Below, piece after piece: positions 6,642 through 13,261 of a stretch of 17,495 nt of DNA. How positions within the stretch are numbered: the stretch's first letter is position 1; each line of letters opens with the position of its first letter. This stretch comes from Bryobacterales bacterium (GTDB lineage Bacteria > Acidobacteriota > Terriglobia > Bryobacterales > Bryobacteraceae). The DNA is taken from contig PLRZ01000170.1 of NCBI GenBank assembly GCA_003164075.1, positions 15,529 through 33,023 on the forward strand. The letters run 5' to 3'. The position numbers and the translations under genes are program-made. The notes below the pieces were generated by a model. The model saw only the letters and a list, made by a program, of their open reading frames with translations. It was not told where the DNA came from and searched no databases.

Positions 6642-8672
6642 CTAGCGGGTTAACTTCAGCCCGGTCATGAACACGTGCGTCCGGAAGCTTTCGAACAGGT
6701 AGAAGTTTTCCTGGTAACCATAATATTTCCATTCGGTGTTCCAGTTCACGTGCCTTCCGAGCGGGAGCGACAACTTCGCCAGCGGCTGGTAGTAGCGCGT
6801 GGTGTTGCTTCCATTGGAAAGGAACATCGATCCGCCCATGCTCAACTTCGCCGCCACCGGTCCCGGAACCAGTACGTCCACCAGGCCCGTCACCGAGTGT
6901 GCGTTGTCGCGATAGTCCGACACCGTCGTCGTAAAGAACGGCAGATTCAGGTAATCGACAGTGGAATGCATGGTGGAGCGGTCGTACTCGCCGGTCACGC
7001 TGATGCGCTTGGCGCTCTTCGGCGTCCAATACAGCGCCAGCGAATTGTCGCGGCTCAGGAAGTCGTATTGGATGGCCGGCGCGTGATTGTAGTTGTTCAA
7101 TATGCTGAAATTGGCCTGCAACAGAAGCGACGCGAACAGACGATACTTCGCCCGCGCTCGCGCCTTTTGATAATTGTTCAGGCTCTCGCGGAAATAGACG
7201 CTATCGCTGCTGGCGCCCTCGTAATCCAGGTTGAACGACATTTTCTCCGACGCGCGGAAATTTACCCCCGCCAATCCGACATTGCGATTCAGTTGCCCCT
7301 GCTCCTGGGCCCCGGCCGGAGAGAAAAATGGGGATGCCTCCGTGCTCGCCTCGCCCCAGATATGCCGGTATCCGCCGCGCACCGTCATTTTCGAACTGAC
7401 GTCGTACAGAACGTCCACCTGTTCCTGGTTGTAGTTGACGGTCTGCAGCGGATTCAGGCTGGTGAAACCGCCATTCGCCGTAACCGGCGCGATGGTCAGC
7501 GCGCCGAATGAGGAATCGTGATACCGGTCCGTCATCCAGTTCTGGATAATCCGCATCCGCTTGAGCGGCCGCAATTCGAAGCCTACGGTGCCGGTGGTGT
7601 GCGGCTGGTTGGCCGCTCCGGTCCCCATGGTCTGCTCGCTGCTATAGAACAGCAACTGGCTGATCGCCAGGAAATTCCCCGCCGCCGTCTCGTTGAAGTT
7701 CACCGTGGTCTTGGGATCGCTGTACAGGAACTGCCCGTAGATATCCAGCCAGGAGAACGGATTTGCCGTCAACAGCCCCTTACTGTAGAGGCTTTTTCCG
7801 GTGACATCGTAGGCCTGGTGCAGACTGGTCAGCGACAGCGTCTGCCCGAAGATCGAGGAGGTGCGGTCGCCATCGTTCGTTCCCGTCCAGTTAGACTGGT
7901 CGTCGTCCTTATAAGTAGTGCCGCCCTGCTCCAGGGTGACGTGAAAGTGTTTGTATTCGAACCGCACTCCGCCGCGATAGTTATCGGTGCTGTCGCGCAG
8001 TGTGGTGGGGACGGCAAACTCGTCGTTGCTGTCCTGGACGAACTCGTCCACTCCGTTCCCATAGCCCGAATTGCGGTCGAACACGAAGTACGGAACAATG
8101 CGCTTTCCCGGCCGCAGGTCGAGGCCCACGGTCATGGTCCGGCGGTGTGTATCGAACGTCTGCTCGTTGAAGCCCAACGGCGCAGTCGGATTGGCGTACG
8201 ATGGCACGGCGTCGAAAAGGGCAATGTTGCGGTAATCGAAGAGGAAGTCGTAGACGCCCTGCTTGCGGGCATTCACGCGGGCGGTTTCATAAGGATCGCC
8301 GCCCCACCCATAAGCGCTGGCGTCCACGCGGTCGAATAGCCGCTTCTTGGGGTCGGTGAGGGTGAAGTCCAGGCCGTTCAAAACCAGGCCCTGGCCCAGG
8401 TTCACCACGCTGCGGTACTCCGGGAAATTTCCGTTGTTACCGATCAGCCACCGGTACCCCAGGTCCACGCTGCCGGTAATCCAGTCCTCGCTGGAAGGCG
8501 CAGGCGATGCCGCGGGCGCGGCCGCCTGTTCGGTCTTGGCCGGTTCCTGCGCCGGAGTTGGCGCGTCCGTCTTCGCGGGAGTTTGCGCCGTCGTGCCGTC
8601 GGCTTTCGATGGTGGATCCGCCTGCTGTGCCCAGGCCGGAACCATCAGGATGAGTGCCAGTAGGAATCTCAT
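6642..8672 (-). CDS. MtrB/PioB-type outer-membrane beta-barrel of a porin-cytochrome conduit
   Basis: The product is 676 aa. A signal peptide (MRFLLALILMVPAWAQ) is followed by a Pro/Ala/Thr-rich linker (about 17-60) and a long region of alternating polar and aromatic beta strands typical of a large barrel (for example GYRWLIGNNGNFPEYRSVV near the start and THVFMTGLKLTR at the end). MtrB/PioB barrels hold a decaheme cytochrome inside the outer membrane. I see no cysteine in the whole protein, so the CXXC near the N-terminus of Shewanella MtrB is missing. The C-terminus ends in Arg, not the usual aromatic residue. The start ATG at 8672 overlaps the stop of the upstream decaheme gene (ATGA), implying coupled synthesis of the pair. 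Assignment rests on length, strand pattern and the adjacent MtrA-like gene. Confidence 0.85.
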   Translation of the reverse strand: MRFLLALILMVPAWAQQADPPSKADGTTAQTPAKTDAPTPAQEPAKTEQAAAPAASPAPSSEDWITGSVDLGYRWLIGNNGNFPEYRSVVNLGQGLVLNGLDFTLTDPKKRLFDRVDASAYGWGGDPYETARVNARKQGVYDFLFDYRNIALFDAVPSYANPTAPLGFNEQTFDTHRRTMTVGLDLRPGKRIVPYFVFDRNSGYGNGVDEFVQDSNDEFAVPTTLRDSTDNYRGGVRFEYKHFHVTLEQGGTTYKDDDQSNWTGTNDGDRTSSIFGQTLSLTSLHQAYDVTGKSLYSKGLLTANPFSWLDIYGQFLYSDPKTTVNFNETAAGNFLAISQLLFYSSEQTMGTGAANQPHTTGTVGFELRPLKRMRIIQNWMTDRYHDSSFGALTIAPVTANGGFTSLNPLQTVNYNQEQVDVLYDVSSKMTVRGGYRHIWGEASTEASPFFSPAGAQEQGQLNRNVGLAGVNFRASEKMSFNLDYEGASSDSVYFRESLNNYQKARARAKYRLFASLLLQANFSILNNYNHAPAIQYDFLSRDNSLALYWTPKSAKRISVTGEYDRSTMHSTVDYLNLPFFTTTVSDYRDNAHSVTGLVDVLVPGPVAAKLSMGGSMFLSNGSNTTRYYQPLAKLSLPLGRHVNWNTEWKYYGYQENFYLFESFRTHVFMTGLKLTR

Positions 8673-9676
8673 TTGAATAAGTCCCGGTTCACGTTGGATC
8701 CGTGGACCTTTTGATGGCAATTGGTGCAATTCTGAAACCGTGGAGAGGCCAGATCGTGAATCGCCGGCGGGACCGCACCCAAAGGACCTTTCATCGTCGG
8801 CGTGGTGCCCGGCAAGTTGGAGTGGCATTCCTGGCAGACCAGGCGCACCACTTGCCTGGTAAGCATCCGCGGATTGGACGACCCGTGCGGCTGATGGCAG
8901 GCCATGCAGCCTTCCAGTTTGACCGGGGCGTGTTCATATACAAACGGTCCGGCCATGTCTCCGTGGCATTTCAAGCAGCCCGGCTCGTTGGCGCTCACCG
9001 TCTGCAGGGAGCGCGGCAGGAAAGTACCGTGAGGATTGTGGCAGTCGACGCACGACATGGCCCCTTGCGGTACTTTGTGCCCGAAGGGCCGCTGGAAGCT
9101 GGCCCACACATCCTGGTGGCACGAGGCGCATAGCTTATTGATATCGGCCGTCTTGCGAGTGACCATCCCGTCGGGCCCGTTCTTGTGGACCGCATGGCAG
9201 GCCACGCAGGCAACCTGGTTCTTGGCGTGACTGCTGGTAATGCGTCCCACATGGGTGGGCTGATTCAGATGGCAGGTGAGGCAGACCCTGTCCGCCGCTG
9301 CGGGAGCGAGCTTCGCCGGATTGCGGATATCGGCCGCGGACATCGATTCCGCGTGTTTGCTTCCCGGACCGTGGCAGGATTCGCAGGCTTTGGTTTCAAA
9401 GCCGCGCTTCTTGTCGGTTTCCACCTGATGATGAGGGTTTTTCTGAAATGCGTTGAAGATGTCTTCGTGGCATGCCTGGCACGTTTCCGAGCCGACGAAC
9501 TCCGCCGGCTTGGGTGGTTCTGGCGATGGAGCGGGAGCGTTCGCTTTCTCTTGAGCGCCCCCTAAAGTAGCGGATAACAGCAGGGCCGCCGTAAAAATCG
9601 TCATCCAGCGCGCCTCCCGGAGGAAGCGCGCTGGCGGAAGGCTAGCCATGCTCAGATATCGTGGCGGCCGGAACAT
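8669..9676 (-). CDS. DmsE/MtrA-type decaheme c-type cytochrome
   Basis: The product is 335 aa, close to MtrA in length. Ten CXXCH motifs start at C66, C98, C132, C157, C183, C209, C234, C257, C281 and C317 (CQACH, CESCH, CLTCH, CVACH, CASCH, CVDCH, CLKCH, CMACH, CQECH, CTNCH), with the even spacing of the DmsE/MtrA/PioA family. Additional His residues (for example NPHHQ, SKHAE, AVHKN, NPHG, QPHG) suit bis-His ligation. The N-terminus has about 24 residues before the hydrophobic core MTIFTAALLLSATLGGAQ, so the signal peptide is long. The ATG at 9676 is favoured by AAGGAG 6 bases upstream; further in-frame upstream sequence belongs to the preceding gene. The known family role is an electron wire through the MtrB/PioB barrel, encoded next in this operon. 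Confidence 0.93.
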   Translation of the reverse strand: MFRPPRYLSMASLPPARFLREARWMTIFTAALLLSATLGGAQEKANAPAPSPEPPKPAEFVGSETCQACHEDIFNAFQKNPHHQVETDKKRGFETKACESCHGPGSKHAESMSAADIRNPAKLAPAAADRVCLTCHLNQPTHVGRITSSHAKNQVACVACHAVHKNGPDGMVTRKTADINKLCASCHQDVWASFQRPFGHKVPQGAMSCVDCHNPHGTFLPRSLQTVSANEPGCLKCHGDMAGPFVYEHAPVKLEGCMACHQPHGSSNPRMLTRQVVRLVCQECHSNLPGTTPTMKGPLGAVPPAIHDLASPRFQNCTNCHQKVHGSNVNRDLFK

Positions 9677-9702
9677 GGTCGTCTCCTTATTGTTATAGCA
9701 AC

Positions 9703-11931
9703 CTATTGACCGGCATGCACCGCGGTCACGTCGTAGGCTGCGCCCGCGGCGTGGCAAACCGTGCAACTCTCGCCGAACTTCGGATCGGTATTGATAACGG
9801 CGTGCGCCATCGTCGCCATGTCGAAATGGCAGGCCGTGCAGGCCGACGTAGTGGCCGGAACCGGGTTGATGAGCGCCGCCGGGTCGTACACCGGATTCTT
9901 GCCGACGGGCAGGACCGCTTCGGAGCCGTTGACGTGGCACATGGAGCAGTTGGCCGTGTCGCCAACCGTGCCATTGATCATTGCCGGATAGAGGACGCCG
10001 GTGTTGGGAATCGAAGCCGGGACCGAGGCGAAAGCGGCGCCAAACGAGTTGTGGCTTCCGCCATGTCCGACGATGACATAGTCGAGACCTGCCGCGCCCA
10101 ACTTCTCGCCGGTATGAATGGAGTGGATCATCTGCGCGAAGTTGATGCCTTGGACCGGGGCGGCCTTATCGGCGGCAACCAGGGCCGTGGGGCGCGTGGA
10201 TTCGTCGCCCTCGCTGGGGTTGTGGCAAAGCACGCAATAAGTCACGTTGTTGCGCAGGTCGCCATGCACTTCCAGATAGGTGTGGCAGCCCTGGCAACTG
10301 GCCATCGCCACGATCGTGCGGCGCGGCGCTACCGGCGAGCCATCCGCCGAGAAGTTGATGATCTGGTTGGTCCCGCCGTATTGGGTGGTCACGGCTTGCG
10401 TGGTGCCGGGCAGCAGGGTGATCGACAGCCGGCCTTCAATACCGATGGTGTAGGTGCCTTTGGCATTGGCCGGAAGGGTGTGGGTGAAGGTGTAAGTGCA
10501 GTTCCCGCTGGCATCGCAAGAGGAGGCGGTCATGGCCGATTCCGTCACGTACCCGGGGGTGGTCACGGCCGCGCCGAAGCTGGTATAGCCGTAATCCGTC
10601 GTCGGACCGGCCATGGTCAGCGAAAGCGAACCGCTGTTGGCGGCGAAGTAGCTCAGCGGAATCCCGTTGCCGGCGTTGTTCGTCACCGTAAACGATACCG
10701 TCGGGGCCTTTCCCGGCGCTGCGCCGGTTACCTTGGTCAACGTAAACTTCAGGCCGGGGACGCCCGGCGCCTGGTCGTCCACGGTGTGCGCGCCGATGAT
10801 GGAAGCGTCAAACGGCAATTCGCCCTGCGGGATGTGGCAGCCGGCGCATTGCGTATCGTCCACCTGCGGCAGATGGTTGACGTAGCCGGTGTTGTTCGCG
10901 AAATTGGAGCCGCCGGTGGCGAAATTGACGTCGTCATGGCACGAACCGCAGGCCGCACGGCTGGGAGTGGTCATCCAGGCGCTGGTCTGCGCCGCGCCAT
11001 TCTTGGGATTGTGGCAGCTCCCCGCGCAGTTTCGCGGGTCGCTCGGGTTGGCGGGATACACCACTGTCGACCAGTCGGAATAGCCGTTGTGGCCGTAGAT
11101 CTGGTAAGGGATAGCTCCCACCTTCACGCTCGGCAAGCTGGAGCCCATGTGGATTTTGTGAATAAAGACCTTCATATCCAGTGAATTGCCGGTGTTAGGG
11201 TCGCTGGTTTGCGACTGGTGGCACATGATGCAGAGGCTCACACCCACGCGCGAGCCGCCGTGGAAGGATAGCGTGCTGTGGCAGGAGTTGCAATCCGCCT
11301 GGCGGACCACGTCGCGCGGCGCGGGGGTGCCGCCGGCCGGCACGAAGTCGTACGTCACGGAAGCGTTGTATGTCCCCATGTCCCATTGCGTCAGGTTACG
11401 GGAACCATAGATTCCGATCCGGTTGGTCAAAGTCGGGTCAAAACCGGCCGGTGCTTTGGTCTTGAAGGTGTAGATATATTCGCCCACCGCTACGGTAGTG
11501 GAGGTGCCGCCGGAATCGCCGGCCGCTTGCGTGGCCGTCGCTCCGCCGGTTACCGCGGTCGCCGTAGTGGTGATGTAGGAAGCGAACTCCTCCTGCCCCT
11601 TCGGAATGTAGGCTGCCAGGAACTTCGGGGAGATTACGCCCGGGGTTTGAATTCCGTTGATGTCAAGGGGCAGAGCTGGGGTCGAGCCGTCCGTAACCTT
11701 GTAGTCGACGCTGATGGTGCCATCGCTGGCAATTTTTGCCGATACGACGCTGAAAACCAGGCCAGGGTTCACGTATTCAACAGTGGCCTGCGCTGCGCTG
11801 GAAGTTACGGCGTGAGAAATGGCCGGCTTGTTCGCAGCCCTCTGTCCGCTGAGGATCACAATGGACCCAGCGACCACGAGGAGGGCCACAGCCTTACCAG
11901 TCACCGCAAGAACCGAAGAAGGATTCCGCAT
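9703..11931 (-). CDS. OmcA/MtrC-family decaheme cytochrome, candidate surface terminal
   Basis: The product is 742 aa. An N-terminal hydrophobic segment (about 12-28) is followed by a beta domain (about 50-200) and a pentaheme cluster with heme sites at C214 (CNSCH), C234 (CIMCH), C302 (CAGSCH), C328 (CGSCH) and C362 (CAGCH). A second beta domain (about 385-535, with a Cys pair at 472/478) precedes a second pentaheme cluster at C546 (CQGCH), C566 (CVLCH), C662 (CSMCH), C698 (CTACH) and C723 (CTVCH). This beta/pentaheme/beta/pentaheme order is that of OmcA/MtrC. The site at 302-307 is CX3CH, unusual for heme c. No lipobox Cys follows the signal region, unlike Shewanella MtrC/OmcA. The ATG at 11931 is preferred to an in-frame TTG at 11943, because the GGAG between them serves the ATG (6-base spacer). 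The decaheme/porin genes follow 26 bases downstream. Confidence 0.93.
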   Translation of the reverse strand: MRNPSSVLAVTGKAVALLVVAGSIVILSGQRAANKPAISHAVTSSAAQATVEYVNPGLVFSVVSAKIASDGTISVDYKVTDGSTPALPLDINGIQTPGVISPKFLAAYIPKGQEEFASYITTTATAVTGGATATQAAGDSGGTSTTVAVGEYIYTFKTKAPAGFDPTLTNRIGIYGSRNLTQWDMGTYNASVTYDFVPAGGTPAPRDVVRQADCNSCHSTLSFHGGSRVGVSLCIMCHQSQTSDPNTGNSLDMKVFIHKIHMGSSLPSVKVGAIPYQIYGHNGYSDWSTVVYPANPSDPRNCAGSCHNPKNGAAQTSAWMTTPSRAACGSCHDDVNFATGGSNFANNTGYVNHLPQVDDTQCAGCHIPQGELPFDASIIGAHTVDDQAPGVPGLKFTLTKVTGAAPGKAPTVSFTVTNNAGNGIPLSYFAANSGSLSLTMAGPTTDYGYTSFGAAVTTPGYVTESAMTASSCDASGNCTYTFTHTLPANAKGTYTIGIEGRLSITLLPGTTQAVTTQYGGTNQIINFSADGSPVAPRRTIVAMASCQGCHTYLEVHGDLRNNVTYCVLCHNPSEGDESTRPTALVAADKAAPVQGINFAQMIHSIHTGEKLGAAGLDYVIVGHGGSHNSFGAAFASVPASIPNTGVLYPAMINGTVGDTANCSMCHVNGSEAVLPVGKNPVYDPAALINPVPATTSACTACHFDMATMAHAVINTDPKFGESCTVCHAAGAAYDVTAVHAGQ

Positions 11932-11970
11932 ACTTTTCTCCAAAATTCTGAATCACAACTGCTATCGACC

Positions 11971-12051
11971 GGACTGGCGGGAGACGACCCGCCCGCGCGC
12001 GACGATGTGCTGATGCCACTGAGCATGCTCATTCTGAGCACTCGCCAGTCC
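11971..12051 (-). promoter_or_regulatory. Nested inverted repeats in the putative leader of the cytochrome operon
   Basis: GGACTGGCG (11971-11979) pairs perfectly with CGCCAGTCC (12043-12051). Inside lie GGCGGG-AGACGA-CCCGCC (11976-11993, using part of the same arm), the perfect 12-bp palindrome TGAGCATGCTCA (12020-12031) and GCTCA-TTC-TGAGC (12027-12039). The overlaps allow alternative folds. It ends about 40 bases before the OmcA/MtrC-like start codon, so it would sit in the 5' untranslated region and could act as an attenuator or as a protein-binding site. Confidence 0.4.
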
Positions 12052-12149
12052 AAACCGAACGGCCCCGTCGTGAATGCCCCAAACCCCTTATTATGTTTGT
12101 GTTGGAATTTTCCGCATTTTGGTTGTTGATATCCTCCCCCGGCAAGACA

Positions 12150-12256
12150 TGGGTGAAAATACCGGTTCTTGCTGGGTGAAAACCCGCACCGGCGTCCGGA
12201 TAACGGAAACTGGACTTTTAAGATCTCCGAGCAGTTCGGTTTTTGCTGTTCGGAGA
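12150..12256 (+). promoter_or_regulatory. Cluster of three hairpins, possible structured RNA
   Basis: Hairpin 1: CCGGT (12162-12166) pairs with ACCGG (12188-12192) around an inner GGGT-GAAA-ACCC stem with a GNRA loop. Hairpin 2: GTCC/GGAC (12194-12215). Hairpin 3: an 11-bp stem, TCTCCGAGCAG (12224-12234) with CTGTTCGGAGA (12246-12256), having one G-U pair. TGGGTGAAAA is also repeated directly at 12150 and 12173. The GNRA loop favours the plus strand. I could not match it to a known riboswitch class. Confidence 0.35.
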
Positions 12257-12282
12257 CCCCCGAAAGGAAATGAAATTGCGCA

Positions 12283-12372
12283 CGGAAAAACCCTAAAATT
12301 CCCGAGATTTTTCTTGACGTGCAGTACAGCCGAAGATTATCCTAACCTTCGAGAAGTTCGGAAAAACCCTAA
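12283..12372 (+). promoter_or_regulatory. Promoter candidate between two copies of a 14-bp direct repeat
   Basis: TTGACG (12314-12319), an 18-base spacer and TATCCT (12338-12343) make a plausible promoter about 50 bases before the small ORF at 12396. CGGAAAAACCCTAA occurs identically at 12283-12296 and 12359-12372, upstream and downstream of the promoter. Such a pair could be activator or repressor sites. CGAAG/CTTCG arms also flank the -10 region. Confidence 0.4.
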
Positions 12373-12395
12373 TCTAAATACCAGTAACTTCTGAT

Positions 12396-12632
12396 ATGGC
12401 GACAACAATAACCCTACCACCGGCTTACTCGTTCGAACGCAACCGCCTGCTGGCAGTGGACCCGATTCGGCGCCGCGCCCTCGAGCGTCTTTATCAACGA
12501 CGGGAAGCCGTCAAAAACCTGATATCCGCCCTGGAAGAGTATCAGCGCACCCGGGCGGCGCGGTTGGAGCGCTGCGTCGCGCCGGACGCTATTCCGACGT
12601 CCCTGTCAGGTTTCTCTCGATTGCGAATTTGA
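12396..12632 (+). CDS. Small hypothetical protein
   Basis: The product is 78 aa and I do not recognise it. The first two thirds are rich in Arg, Leu and Glu with an amphipathic helical look (RRRALERLYQRREAVKNLISALEEYQRTRAARLE). Third codon positions are largely G or C, as expected for a real gene here. No clear ribosome binding site precedes the ATG, but a promoter candidate lies at 12314-12343. The last 44 bases overlap the end of the convergent response regulator gene, so the C-terminal residues may be little constrained. It could be a regulator's partner or a spurious ORF. Confidence 0.5.
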   Translation: MATTITLPPAYSFERNRLLAVDPIRRRALERLYQRREAVKNLISALEEYQRTRAARLERCVAPDAIPTSLSGFSRLRI

Positions 12633-13245
12633 CCAATCCCACAATGTCATGGACGTTGAGTTTGCGCATCAGCGTGGCGCGATACGTGTCCACGGTTTTA
12701 GGACTGATGCGCAGCAGGTCGGCGATGTCCTTGGCGCGCATCCCCTTGACCAGGTATGAGAAGACCTCCATCTCGCGGGGACTGAGCGTAGCCAGAGGGT
12801 CGTCCGGAGCGGTGGCTTCCGGCTTGGTGAAGAGCCCGGCGCCTTTGAGCAGCGGAGACACGTATTGCCCTCCGTCGCGAACGTAGCTGATGGCCTCCAG
12901 CAGGTGCCGCGCGGGGCCGTCCTTGAGCAGGTAGGCATCCGCGCCAGCCCGCAGCGCTTCGATCACGGGCTTGTCTTCCCGGCTGATGGACAGAATCATG
13001 ATCTTGCTGGGACAACCGGCGGCACGGAGCTTGCGGATCACTTCGATCCCGGTGCATCCCGGCATGTGTAAATCCAGGATGGCGAAATCCGGTTGTGTCG
13101 CCAGGACCATTTCCACGGCCGAGGGACCGTCCGCGCATTGCCCCACGACACGCATGCCATTGACTTCGCACAGCGCCGCGAAACCCTCCCGCACGATGGC
13201 GTGGTCATCCGCCAACACCACCGTCGTCCCCGCTAAATCCGCCAT
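12589..13245 (-). CDS. NarL/FixJ-family response regulator
   Basis: The product is 218 aa. The receiver domain (about 6-125) has the acidic pair D13/D14, the phospho-acceptor D58 (AILDLHMPG), S86 at the switch position and K108 (LLKDG). A linker leads to a LuxR-type helix-turn-helix (about 152-212): LSPREMEVFSYLVKGMRAKDIA, then ISPKTVDTY. All receiver key residues are present. The ATG at 13245 is chosen because AAGGAG lies 5 bases before it; the upstream in-frame extension would run into the kinase gene. It starts 16 bases after the kinase stop and forms a two-component pair with it. Targets are unknown; the cytochrome operon lies about 650 bases further on the same strand. Confidence 0.93.
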   Translation of the reverse strand: MADLAGTTVVLADDHAIVREGFAALCEVNGMRVVGQCADGPSAVEMVLATQPDFAILDLHMPGCTGIEVIRKLRAAGCPSKIMILSISREDKPVIEALRAGADAYLLKDGPARHLLEAISYVRDGGQYVSPLLKGAGLFTKPEATAPDDPLATLSPREMEVFSYLVKGMRAKDIADLLRISPKTVDTYRATLMRKLNVHDIVGLVKFAIERNLTGTSE

Positions 13246-13261
13246 GATTCTCCTTCCCGGT

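Larger units (their letters stand above)
11932..12395. other. Structured intergenic region between the cytochrome operon and a divergent small ORF
   Basis: These 464 bases hold no convincing gene, and part is AT-richer than its neighbours. They contain a closed inverted-repeat element (11971-12051), a cluster of three hairpins (12150-12256), a direct repeat of 14 bp and a plus-strand promoter candidate, listed separately. On the minus strand CATAAT occurs near 12090 as a possible -10 box for the cytochrome operon, but I find no matching -35 box. Confidence 0.6.

Noticed and set aside
8673..8828. N-terminal extension of the barrel protein
   Set aside because: It is the decaheme gene in another frame; the ATG at 8672 begins a signal peptide.
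9661..11184. A 507-codon plus-strand ORF opposite the OmcA/MtrC-like gene
   Set aside because: It is the antisense of a clear decaheme cytochrome, has no recognisable domain and is kept open by high GC.
12150..12256. Known riboswitch (cobalamin, cyclic-di-GMP/GEMM or TPP)
   Set aside because: GGTGAAAA recalls part of the cobalamin core and the GAAA loop recalls GEMM, but the diagnostic core sequences of each class are missing.
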